A stretch of 12,895 nucleotides of DNA from Candidatus Brocadiaceae bacterium (GCA_024653795.1 JANLHY010000528.1:1-12895); one strand, 5' to 3'; numbered from the stretch's first letter, positions 6,525-12,428 are shown. Notes: a model not told the origin generated them from the sequence alone. Program-made: numbers and translations.

Positions 6525-6630
6525 ACACAAAGACACGAAGCCGCAAAGAATAAAGAATGATGAAGGATGGAATATCAAGAATAATTAATGGGGATATACC
6601 ATAAATCTTTGTGTCTTAGTGGCTTTGTGT
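6525..6630. repeat. 106-bp element with 24-nt inverted ends (ACACAAAG...CTTTGTGT)
   Basis: The left end (6525-6548) and right end (6607-6630) match as inverted copies at 20 of 24 positions; both begin with ACACAAAG. The centre (6549-6606) is AT-rich and has no coding potential I can support. It lies between convergent pheT and the Nudix gene, directly next to the REP pair at 6634. It could be a fold-back repeat or a miniature element; no target duplication is obvious. Confidence 0.6.
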
Positions 6631-6633
6631 AAC

Positions 6634-6688
6634 GTAGCGCCGATCCCTTGTGGTCGGCCAATGGCGGGGGATAAACCACCCGCGCTAC
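6634..6688. repeat. REP pair (BIME-like), copy A of a 55-nt element
   Basis: GTAGCGC (6634-6640) and GCGCTAC (6682-6688) pair as the outer stem. Inside are a hairpin GCCGATCC...GGTCGGC and, on the right, a hairpin GCGGG/CCCGC. Each unit read outward-in has a GTAG head. The reverse complement is nearly identical to 11995-12049: both arms are the same and only about 5 nt at the junction between the two hairpins differ. It lies 25 nt from the 3' end of the Nudix gene. Confidence 0.85.
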
Positions 6689-6713
6689 GGATTCCGACTC
6701 GTTCGGGTTAGGA

Positions 6714-7211
6714 CTATTTAAGACACATCAAAATACTGCAAACTGTTTTAGCATCTTTAATTTCACCCTTCTTAACCATCTCTAGCGCATCACTCAGCTT
6801 GACTTGTACAATATCTTTGATTGATTCATCCAATTGATAATTTGTTTGGGTTTTAACAAGATTGGTTGCCTTGAAGAGATGCATTGTCTCACTTAAGATG
6901 CCAGGAGAAGGATAAAGAATTATGAGGGGTTCAAGTGTTCCAGCCCTGTAACCTATCTCTTCCTCCAATTCACGCCCTGCACATGTGATAAATGTTTCAC
7001 CTTCATCAAGCGTACCGGCAGGAATTTCATAAATAAGTTCTTTCACGGCATGTCTGTATTGCTGGATAAGGATAATCTCGTCTTCTGTTATAAAGGGAAT
7101 AATGGCAGCCGAGCCTGGGTGTTCGATAACCTCTCTCATAGCTTTTTTTCCATCATCCAGGACAATTTCATCTTTTCTCACATTTATCTTTTTACCGGAG
7201 TAAATAATCAT
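6714..7211 (-). CDS. Nudix hydrolase, ADP-ribose pyrophosphatase-like
   Basis: 165-aa soluble protein. The Nudix box is complete at about residues 82-104: G-TLDEG-E-TFITCAG-REL-EEEIG-Y, fitting GX5EX7REUXEEXGU, the Mg-binding catalytic helix. The preceding IIPFITEDEIILIQQYRHAVKELIYEIPAG (about 54-81) and the later LYPSPGILSETMHLF are typical of the ADP-ribose pyrophosphatase (NudF/YqkG-type) subfamily, which hydrolyses ADP-ribose to AMP and ribose-5-phosphate. Exact substrate is inferred. The start ATG 7211 has AAGGGAA about 5 nt upstream; a TTG at 7244 lacks a Shine-Dalgarno and would add an atypical N-terminus. It is the last gene of the minus-strand block, 156 bp after the second PilX gene, with REP hairpins on both sides, so it is probably transcribed separately. 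Confidence 0.93.
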   Translation of the reverse strand: MIIYSGKKINVRKDEIVLDDGKKAMREVIEHPGSAAIIPFITEDEIILIQQYRHAVKELIYEIPAGTLDEGETFITCAGRELEEEIGYRAGTLEPLIILYPSPGILSETMHLFKATNLVKTQTNYQLDESIKDIVQVKLSDALEMVKKGEIKDAKTVCSILMCLK

Positions 7212-7228
7212 ATAATTCCCTTTTATAA

Positions 7229-7257
7229 ATAAGACCTTTGGCAACTTTTTTGTGCAA
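7229..7257 (-). promoter_or_regulatory. Weak candidate promoter for the Nudix gene
   Basis: On the minus strand TTGCAC (7257-7252), a 17-nt spacer and TCTTAT (7234-7229) make a plausible but weak sigma-70-like pair, 17 nt before the ATG. Part of the -35 overlaps the REP hairpin at 7254-7275. Confidence 0.25.
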
Positions 7258-7275
7258 CCGAGACGGTCGCGCTAC
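7254..7275 (-). repeat. Single GTAG-headed REP-like hairpin
   Basis: On the minus strand GTAG (7275-7272) is followed after one base by a 7-bp hairpin, GCGACCG/CGGTTGC, with one G-T pair and a TCT loop. It has the same head sequence, GTAGCGC, as the 55-nt REP pairs at 6634 and 11995. Confidence 0.6.
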
Positions 7276-7292
7276 CAGTTTGAATTTCTCTT

Positions 7293-7355
7293 GCTGGTTC
7301 AATCGTCCTCGATTGAACCAAAATGTTTCGGTTCAGGCTACAAGCCTGAACCAGC
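7293..7355. repeat. Double hairpin with shared outer stem, after the second PilX gene
   Basis: Hairpin 1 is GGTTCAATCG/CGATTGAACC (7296-7305 and 7310-7319, loop TCCT). Hairpin 2 is GGTTCAGGCT/AGCCTGAACC (7330-7339 and 7343-7352, loop ACA). Alternatively GCTGGTTCA (7293-7301) pairs with TGAACCAGC (7347-7355). It begins 13 nt past the PilX stop at 7368 in the direction of transcription. There is no U tract, so it looks more like an mRNA-stabilising or repeat element than an intrinsic terminator. Confidence 0.75.
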
Positions 7356-7367
7356 GTGTGAAAAATG

Positions 7368-8585
7368 TTAATTAGTAATTTCTCGCTTGGCTATAATTCT
7401 TGAGAGACTGTTAATATTATTTACGTTCATTAAAGCTTGGGTGCTGTATAATATTCGAGAATTTCCCTTGAGTTCTACTTCAGATTCTCCACTACCGGCC
7501 AAAACTAGCGCCCCAAATAGCCTTGGGGTACCCCCGGCTCCAAGGTCTAATTCTACCTCAGCATTGATTCCATTACTCAAGACAATAATTATTCCTTCGA
7601 AATGAAGATTGCCACTAAATTTTACCTCAAATTCTACCTCATCTTGTACTATCAAAATTCCAGCCCCATCTACAGAACCTGTGAAATCCACTCCATTAGT
7701 TATTACGGTAATTTGTGGGTTAGACCGTGTTCCAAGCGTCTGATTACCCGAAATAGTTCCTCCACTTAAGGTGACGTTTGCAAGTGGAATAAGTTTATTC
7801 GTCAGGTTCTGCCAGTATTGATTCGTGTAACTACCACCTGCTACTTTTGTAGGAGGGTTGCCAAAAACATTCTGCTGTGGTCCCGATGTTTCTATATCTG
7901 CAATATCACCAGCGTCAGGGGTTGTACTAAAATAGATACCGGCGGTTGAGGTTCCACCGTTTGGCGTACCGTCGCATCCAGCGCCAGAACAATTAAAATC
8001 AAACGGCACATCATAATTATCTCCATGAATTTCAGAGTTGCCCTTAATTTCGACTTCTGGATCATTTCCATAAATACTCAAAGCCCCATCTACATTCATT
8101 GGTATTTGTATTTTTTCTATCACTTTTTCAATCGTGTGTGCTGCATTCCTTATAGTACCAGTTCCTGTAATAACAACTATATTATCACTATCGTGAAACA
8201 AATTACCATCGCCGTCGTTATTGTCATTAATCCGAACTGTATATGTCCCGTTCCCAAAGCTAACAGCACTTCCAAAACTCAAAATTCCATCGTCAGGCGT
8301 ATTCTGTATTCCATCACTTCCCAGCAATTCATCATCAAAACCATTAGTACTGGATTTTAAAATATTATTTGCACGTTCAATTCCAGCCTCTGCAGTGTAA
8401 AATGACTGTACACTGGTCTTGTAATTGCCGCTTATTTTAATATCAGTGGTAGTTGTTATGACAGCCGTAGTTCCCGCCAGTGTTAAAATGGCTATTAACG
8501 CGAGGACAACAATGAGGATCATTCCCTTTTCGTCTCCGCATCCCACGATAATACTTAATAATTTTGGTTGTCGTTGTACATTCAT
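7368..8585 (-). CDS. pilX: PilX-type minor pilin (second PilX paralogue in transcription order)
   Basis: 405-aa type IV pilus assembly PilX / GspK-like protein. The N-terminus has EKG (19-21) then the hydrophobic helix MILIVVLALIAILTLAG (22-38), followed by DIKISGNYKTSVQSFYTAEAGIERA, the PilX N-terminal signature. No glutamate occupies position 5 after the probable G21/M22 processing site, as expected for PilX/GspK tip subunits. Next come a beta-rich stretch with an acidic loop, DNNDGDGNLFHDSD (121-134), then a glycine-rich C-terminal region with GAGILIVQDEVEFEVKFSG (307-325 onward) and FEGIIIVLSNG. The ATG at 8585 has AGG about 9 nt upstream. The likely role is in the minor-pilin priming complex at the inner membrane or pilus tip. 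A 304-bp repeat-filled gap separates it from the first PilX gene. Confidence 0.85.
   Translation of the reverse strand: MNVQRQPKLLSIIVGCGDEKGMILIVVLALIAILTLAGTTAVITTTTDIKISGNYKTSVQSFYTAEAGIERANNILKSSTNGFDDELLGSDGIQNTPDDGILSFGSAVSFGNGTYTVRINDNNDGDGNLFHDSDNIVVITGTGTIRNAAHTIEKVIEKIQIPMNVDGALSIYGNDPEVEIKGNSEIHGDNYDVPFDFNCSGAGCDGTPNGGTSTAGIYFSTTPDAGDIADIETSGPQQNVFGNPPTKVAGGSYTNQYWQNLTNKLIPLANVTLSGGTISGNQTLGTRSNPQITVITNGVDFTGSVDGAGILIVQDEVEFEVKFSGNLHFEGIIIVLSNGINAEVELDLGAGGTPRLFGALVLAGSGESEVELKGNSRILYSTQALMNVNNINSLSRIIAKREITN
8406..8532. repeat. 127-nt near-identical coding duplication (partner 10051-10177)
   Basis: Matches 10051-10177 at 118 of 127 positions with no gaps; the last 56 nt (8477-8532) are identical. 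It encodes the PilX transmembrane helix and the following conserved segment. Outside it the two genes diverge quickly. Confidence 0.85.
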
Positions 8586-8726
8586 ACGATATTACCTATA
8601 CAATTATTTTAATTGTATAGGAATTTTCATTTTATTTAAGCGGGTTTTGTGGTGGCACGGATTATTCCCCTCTTGGGAGGAGACTCAACAATTCCCCTCT
8701 TGGGAGGGGTAAGGGGTGGGTTCCTT

Positions 8727-8748
8727 TCCCCGTTTTCACGAGGACAAG
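8727..8748 (+). repeat. TCCCC...CGAGGACAAG repeat, copy
   Basis: Matches 8787-8808 at 21 of 22 positions: head TCCCCGTTT, tail CACGAGGACAAG. Confidence 0.7.
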
Positions 8749-8786
8749 GGTCGAGAAATCTCAATGAATATTTCACGAATTACCGA

Positions 8787-8808
8787 TCCCCGTTTACACG
8801 AGGACAAG
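8787..8808 (+). repeat. TCCCC...CGAGGACAAG repeat, copy
   Basis: Direct copy of 8727-8748 with one mismatch, 60 nt further on. Confidence 0.7.
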
Positions 8809-8889
8809 CTTACCCACCCCTAAATCCCCTCCCAAGAGGGAACTTTCTAAATTCAGTCCTTCTGTTCTCTGACTTCAGCAGTTTTGTAA

Positions 8890-10230
8890 TCAATAAATCT
8901 CTTTCCATCTGATCACATTCAACGGCTGGGTATTTAAGGAATTATCTATCATGCAACTATCATATTTTATGTTCAGACCGCCATTTATGTTTATTGTTTC
9001 GACTGACATAGCTGACCCAGTAATGTTTACTCCTGAACCTCCTCCATTTAATACCAGGGTACCAGTTGTCAAGACCAACCCGTTCCAATTGAAACCACCT
9101 CCAAGAGTCAAATCGCCCTTTACCAGCAAAATGCCATAGCCAGTTACATTTTGTAACTTTAACCCCTGAGTATTAGGGGGATTTGAGGTGTCTGAGTAGC
9201 AGGTAACAAAGTCATTTGTATTTCCATAAGTAGCGCCATTTTGGTCATCGGTTATTGTTATGGTAGCGTTACCTTTTAATACGTTCACATATTTCAAAAT
9301 ATCCACATCAGTTGAGCCGATTTGAGGTATTGGTGGACTTCCACCATAAGTAGGGGCGGGATTTTCGGTTATTGTCGAAGGAGTTAAAACATAAACAGGG
9401 GGAAGTGATGCACCATTTCCGCAGTTATCAGTTCCATCAATAGTCTGAGAAGCGCCGTTTAGGCTTACATCCCCTTTTGAAAATAGTGGACTTAATACGG
9501 GTGGGCCTGGGTAATAAACTACTTCGATTTCAATTATTTTCTTGCTCCCCCCACTGTCCCCATAGACAGTTATGATTTCTACAGGCCTATATATTGACGT
9601 ACCTGTTGTTGTGAATTGAACGGCAGTTGTGGGTGTTAATGGATTTCCATATCCGTAATATATAATGTTACCCGGAGCTCCAGATGTATGGGTTGCAGTA
9701 CTTCCATCATTGTCATAATAGTGGGGAGACGTCGTACCATGACCTGCCTGTTCGGCATCATATTCCCTCTTGTGTCTGATTTTAAACCAATATGAGATGC
9801 CGGTCTGAAGACTATTTGCTACTACACTGGTATTTGTATGATTGACGGGGTTATATTTGGGAATGTAATTTTTGTAATTGGCGTTATAATTAGGGTCATC
9901 GGGGGTTTGCCACGTGTTTGACGTCAGGATGTAAGCCGACCAATTTTCGTCGGGGTTTGGAGCAGGATCACCTGCATAATTGGCGGCCGATGATGGTCCT
10001 CTAAGACGTGCCCTTGCCTCTTCTATCCCTGCCTGTGCTGCATATAGCGCCTGTACACTGGTCTTGTAATTGCCGCTTATTTTAATGTCCGTGTTGGTTG
10101 TTATAACAGCAACAGTTCCCACCAGTGTTAAAATGGCTATTAACGCGAGGACAACAATGAGGATCATTCCCTTTTCGGCTGCCCATGTTGTTACTATACC
10201 TAATTTGTCTGATTGACGTTTTGAATTCAT
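8890..10230 (-). CDS. pilX: PilX-type minor pilin (first PilX paralogue in transcription order)
   Basis: 446-aa PilX/GspK-like protein, the longer of two paralogues. EKG (19-21) precedes MILIVVLALIAILTLVG (22-38), then DIKISGNYKTSVQALYAAQAGIEEARARL, nearly identical to its neighbour. The middle region (about 90-200) is rich in N, Y, P and G. It continues with a beta-rich part and ends with GYGILLVKGDLTLGGGFNWNGL (364-385), which parallels GAGILIV...FEGIIIV in the paralogue, and SGVNITGSAMSVETININGG. Cysteines at 270, 344 and 426 could allow a disulfide. The ATG at 10230 has GAGGT about 10 nt upstream. It begins 30 nt after the pilW stop and so is most likely in the same operon. Role inferred: minor pilin capping or priming the pilus or pseudopilus. 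Confidence 0.85.
   Translation of the reverse strand: MNSKRQSDKLGIVTTWAAEKGMILIVVLALIAILTLVGTVAVITTNTDIKISGNYKTSVQALYAAQAGIEEARARLRGPSSAANYAGDPAPNPDENWSAYILTSNTWQTPDDPNYNANYKNYIPKYNPVNHTNTSVVANSLQTGISYWFKIRHKREYDAEQAGHGTTSPHYYDNDGSTATHTSGAPGNIIYYGYGNPLTPTTAVQFTTTGTSIYRPVEIITVYGDSGGSKKIIEIEVVYYPGPPVLSPLFSKGDVSLNGASQTIDGTDNCGNGASLPPVYVLTPSTITENPAPTYGGSPPIPQIGSTDVDILKYVNVLKGNATITITDDQNGATYGNTNDFVTCYSDTSNPPNTQGLKLQNVTGYGILLVKGDLTLGGGFNWNGLVLTTGTLVLNGGGSGVNITGSAMSVETININGGLNIKYDSCMIDNSLNTQPLNVIRWKEIY
10051..10177. repeat. 127-nt near-identical coding duplication (partner 8406-8532)
   Basis: Partner of 8406-8532, nine mismatches. Same position within the first PilX paralogue. Confidence 0.85.
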
Positions 10231-10260
10231 ACAAATTTGAACCTCAATATATGGAGTCGT

Positions 10261-10833
10261 TTAATAACTAAGATTTTCTGGTGTTACACGAGAAGTCAGT
10301 GTGCCGTAACTATATCTATTACTTAGATCAGGCTTGTCAGTCCTCCCGGTTATGGTAATTCGTATTTGACGGATACTTGATACGGTGGTGGTTGCAACAC
10401 CACTACTATCCAGATAAGAAAAGGTAAGCGCCTCAATGTTTTCTGCAAATGGCTGAGCTCCTCCTCCCGCATTTCTATCAATTTGATTATTCGCAGCATC
10501 ATATGCATAGGTAATGGTCTCTGTGCCACTGATGATTCCGCTGCCGTCATAATCAGCCTGTATGGTCATTGTGCCTGTCTGCGCAACACTAATTCCGCTA
10601 TAAGCTATTCCGGCAGGATTATATCCGGCCATTCTTGCATCTCTCACAATCATATCCATGGCAGATCGTACGTATTGTTGCATTTCAGTAACCTGTTCCT
10701 GCAAGCTATACGATTTGCGTTGTACATTAAAGATGCTGACCGCCACACCCATAAGAATCAGGCTGATTGCAAGACCAATCACTACTTCTATAAGCGTAAA
10801 ACCCCGCTCGTTGTTTTTCAGTGCATATGACAT
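10261..10833 (-). CDS. pilW: PilW-type minor pilin (prepilin)
   Basis: 190-aa prepilin. RG|FTLIEVVIGLAISLILMGVA gives a class III leader cleaved after G11, phenylalanine at mature position 1, glutamate at position 5 (E16) and a hydrophobic helix to about residue 33. VQRKSYSLQEQVTEMQQYVRSAMDMIVRDARMAGYNP (about 38-74) is the typical PilW/GspJ-like segment; the rest is beta-rich. It should be processed by PilD-type peptidase and act with PilV/PilX in the minor-pilin complex. The ATG at 10833 has AGGAG 6 nt upstream, and that Shine-Dalgarno overlaps the stop codon of pilV, which implies translational coupling. It is rather short for PilW (often 200-350 aa). Confidence 0.88.
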   Translation of the reverse strand: MSYALKNNERGFTLIEVVIGLAISLILMGVAVSIFNVQRKSYSLQEQVTEMQQYVRSAMDMIVRDARMAGYNPAGIAYSGISVAQTGTMTIQADYDGSGIISGTETITYAYDAANNQIDRNAGGGAQPFAENIEALTFSYLDSSGVATTTVSSIRQIRITITGRTDKPDLSNRYSYGTLTSRVTPENLSY

Positions 10834-10839
10834 TACTGG

Positions 10840-10845
10840 CTCCTA
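10840..10845 (-). promoter_or_regulatory. pilW: pilW Shine-Dalgarno overlapping the pilV stop codon
   Basis: The minus strand reads TAGGAG from 10845 to 10840. TAG is the pilV stop and AGGAG is the pilW ribosome site, 6 nt before ATG. The arrangement favours re-initiation by ribosomes finishing pilV. Confidence 0.8.
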
Positions 10846-11214
10846 TTTTGCAAAGATAGTTTGTAATGTTACTTTATGCTTTGAGGTTGTAGCCCCTGGG
10901 TTCCAGTACACATCGACCGTAACGGTCTTCATATTTGTACTTGGTGTACCGTTTACTACCAGTGCATTCAAATAATAATCAGTATAGACGGTATCGGTGC
11001 CGGGGAAGGGGATATTATCATAACCTATCCCTTTAAAATACTCCATCTTGTCCTGTGCTAAGGTTATAGCAGTCGTAACCTTTTTACTTTGTGTATTGCC
11101 CTTTATCACTATGGTTACCAAACTCATTACGGCAAACATGCCTATGGCGATGAGAGCTATCGCTAGTATGACCTCTATCAAAGTAAAACCGCTATTTTTG
11201 TGAAGTCTGCGCAT
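10843..11214 (-). CDS. pilV: PilV-type minor pilin (prepilin)
   Basis: 123-aa prepilin. The leader MRRLHKNSG is cleaved before F10; FTLIEVILAIALIAIGMFAVMSL is the class III signal helix with the glutamate (E14) at mature position 5. It continues GNTQSKKVTTAITLAQDKMEYFKGIGYD, the usual PilV/GspI alpha region with A..LAQDKME, then a short beta-rich C-terminus. The ATG at 11214 is preceded by AAAGGGGG (11226-11233 on the minus strand), about 11 nt away. It lies 79 bp after the gspH-like gene and is tightly linked to pilW. PilV/GspI normally nucleates the minor-pilin complex with PilW/GspJ and PilX/GspK, fitting this order. Confidence 0.88.
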   Translation of the reverse strand: MRRLHKNSGFTLIEVILAIALIAIGMFAVMSLVTIVIKGNTQSKKVTTAITLAQDKMEYFKGIGYDNIPFPGTDTVYTDYYLNALVVNGTPSTNMKTVTVDVYWNPGATTSKHKVTLQTIFAK

Positions 11215-11293
11215 ATTTTAAAAAGCCCCCTTTGTGTTTAATTATTTTTATCCTACAGCTAAATTTCTGTGAAATTAAGCATGTTTGTTAAAT

Positions 11294-11938
11294 TCACTCC
11301 CATTTATCATTTCCAGCATTATACTTATATATTCTTACTCTTCCGTTTTGTATTACAGTAATTGCGCGTGATCTTTCTTTCCTGCCACTGGTTTTATCCA
11401 CATCCAGTATAAGATAAATACTCCCCATTTTATTAGCGCCACCAGTTGGTTCAAACTGGACCCACCGAACATTTCCAGCTGGTATACTAGAACTAAAAGT
11501 TACAGGAGGATCACCGGCATTAAGAGTTCCACCAGATGTATTCTTCATACCAGGTACGAAACCGTATCCAACACCTTTATATCCATCAGGGATTACAGCG
11601 GTTTTAACTAATTCACCTGTTTCTGGTCCAACAGTGTTAAAGTTACCTTCATCATCATCATATATATAATATGTATTATTCGATAAGTCAGGGCCTGCTG
11701 AACCAAAGACGATTACGTAGTCATTATTTTCCGATATTGCCCTCATCCTTGCCCACATAAGATCACCCATGATTTGTCTGGTTGCCCCACTCAGTCTGAT
11801 TGACGGTCCCATGCCGATGTAAACGGGTATAGCTGTTCCTGCTAATACGCCAATGATAACCATAACGATTATTATTTCGATAAGGGAAAACCCCTCCTGT
11901 GTGTGGGTCTTTAAATTTCTTTGTATTTGCTTGTGCAA
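11294..11938 (-). CDS. GspH/FimT-family pseudopilin
   Basis: 214-aa prepilin. EG|FSLIEIIIVMVIIGVLAGTAIP gives cleavage after G16, glutamate at mature position 5 (E21) and a helix to about residue 39. SGATRQIMGDLMWARMRAISENNDYVIVF (about 50-78) is the FimT/GspH alpha-to-beta transition (R..aR..Ai...); the C-terminal half is beta-rich with VRWVQFEPTGG and AITVIQNGRVRIYKY, the GspH C-terminal pattern. The start is uncertain: TTG at 11938 is the only usual start codon between the upstream in-frame stop (11948-11950) and the prepilin motif, and it has no clear Shine-Dalgarno. It is the first pilin gene of the cluster, 491 bp downstream of pilC. It is assigned to the GspH/FimT family because the C-terminal motif fits. 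Confidence 0.85.
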   Translation of the reverse strand: MHKQIQRNLKTHTQEGFSLIEIIIVMVIIGVLAGTAIPVYIGMGPSIRLSGATRQIMGDLMWARMRAISENNDYVIVFGSAGPDLSNNTYYIYDDDEGNFNTVGPETGELVKTAVIPDGYKGVGYGFVPGMKNTSGGTLNAGDPPVTFSSSIPAGNVRWVQFEPTGGANKMGSIYLILDVDKTSGRKERSRAITVIQNGRVRIYKYNAGNDKWE

Positions 11939-11976
11939 CGGTTCGTTTTACTCAGGTGAAAGTTTTAAAAAAGGTA

Positions 11977-12101
11977 ACTATTTAGCCAACTGAAGTAGCG
12001 CGGGTGGTTTATCCCCCGCTAAATGCCGACCACAAGGGATCGGCGCTACATTACTGGCGTTTAATGGTATGGAACGAACAAACATCAGTTGGCTAAATAG
12101 T
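11977..12101. repeat. 125-bp fold-back with perfect 17-bp inverted ends, enclosing a REP pair
   Basis: ACTATTTAGCCAACTGA (11977-11993) and its exact reverse complement (12085-12101) border the element. The REP pair at 11995-12049 begins one base inside the left end, and 35 bp of unrelated sequence fill the right part. It could be a miniature element into which a REP pair moved, or a composite unit. There is no coding content. Confidence 0.75.
11995..12049. repeat. REP pair (BIME-like), copy B of a 55-nt element
   Basis: Inverted copy of 6634-6688: GTAGCGCGGGTGGTTTATCC on the left and GGGATCGGCGCTAC on the right are identical to the reverse complement of copy A. It differs only at the junction between the two hairpins (TAAATG versus CATTGG). 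Confidence 0.85.
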
Positions 12102-12154
12102 CACTAAAAAAGAGTATTACACAAAGGAATATACGTATTTTAATTGTACTTAGT

Positions 12155-12351
12155 GATTGACAATAAATAACATGAACAACTTCATGTTGCTGTGCCATCA
12201 GGGCTAAAGCCCCGGTAGGACGTGTACCTATTAACCTCAGCCTTAAGGCTGAGGTTAGTGACGGTCTTATCTGAATTGGGCTTTAGCCCTGACAGTGCCT
12301 GATCTTCAAAGTGTCAGACAACAAACTTGTTCAGATTATTTATTGTCAATC
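12155..12351. repeat. 197-bp fold-back with 25-nt inverted ends
   Basis: 12155-12179 and 12327-12351 are inverted copies at 23 of 25 positions (GATTGACAATAAATAA at the outer end is exact). Inside is a second, shorter stem-bearing unit at 12199-12291. No target-site duplication is evident. It has the shape of a MITE or a compound palindrome. Confidence 0.75.
12199..12291. repeat. Compound palindrome with perfect 14-bp outer stem and 26-nt inner palindrome
   Basis: CAGGGCTAAAGCCC (12199-12212) pairs with GGGCTTTAGCCCTG (12278-12291). Within it 12232-12257 is a perfect 26-nt palindrome centred on CCTTAAGG, and TAGG/CCTA at about 12216-12230 makes a small third hairpin. Each arm of the outer stem is itself partly self-complementary (GGGCTAAAGCCC). 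Confidence 0.8.
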
Positions 12352-12396
12352 CCTTATCGCTATTACTGGCCGCCAACCATACGGAGGAGGTACGAT

Positions 12397-12428
12397 GTAC
12401 GATTTAAATCTCAAATCTCAAATCGTAC
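12397..12428. other. Hairpin immediately after pilC
   Basis: GTACGATTT (12397-12405) and AAATCGTAC (12420-12428) pair perfectly over 9 bp. The 14-nt loop is part of a short tandem AAATCTC repeat (12405-12418). It begins 1 nt after the pilC stop on the minus strand. It is AT-rich with no clean U tract, so terminator function is uncertain. Confidence 0.5.

Larger units (their letters stand above)
8664..8842. repeat. Composite repeat with inverted GC-rich arms
   Basis: The left arm at 8692-8721 (TTCCCCTCTTGGGAGGGGTA and on) is an imperfect inverted copy of 8812-8842. A 17-nt piece of the left arm, ATTCCCCTCTTGGGAGG, is also duplicated in tandem at 8664-8680 and 8691-8707. Between the arms lie the two direct 22-mers at 8727-8748 and 8787-8808. 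Confidence 0.75.
8586..8889. other. 304-bp gene-free gap between the two PilX genes
   Basis: The part at 8664-8842 is a composite of GC-rich palindromes and 22-nt direct repeats (listed separately). The rest, next to the downstream ATG at 8585, is AT-rich (about 8590-8640). Short open frames here only translate the repeats (VGGVRGG-like peptides), and I do not support a gene. No clear promoter or terminator was seen. Confidence 0.6.

Noticed and set aside
7212..7244. TTG start for the Nudix gene
   Set aside because: No Shine-Dalgarno; ATG 7211 is preceded by AAGGGAA and gives the usual N-terminus.
8664..8842. CRISPR array
   Set aside because: Only two 22-mers in direct orientation with other palindromes between; no regular spacers and no cas genes.
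8649..8912. Short plus-strand open frame with VGGVRGG-type peptide
   Set aside because: It is translated interspersed repeat overlapping the end of pilX; no ribosome site or family similarity.
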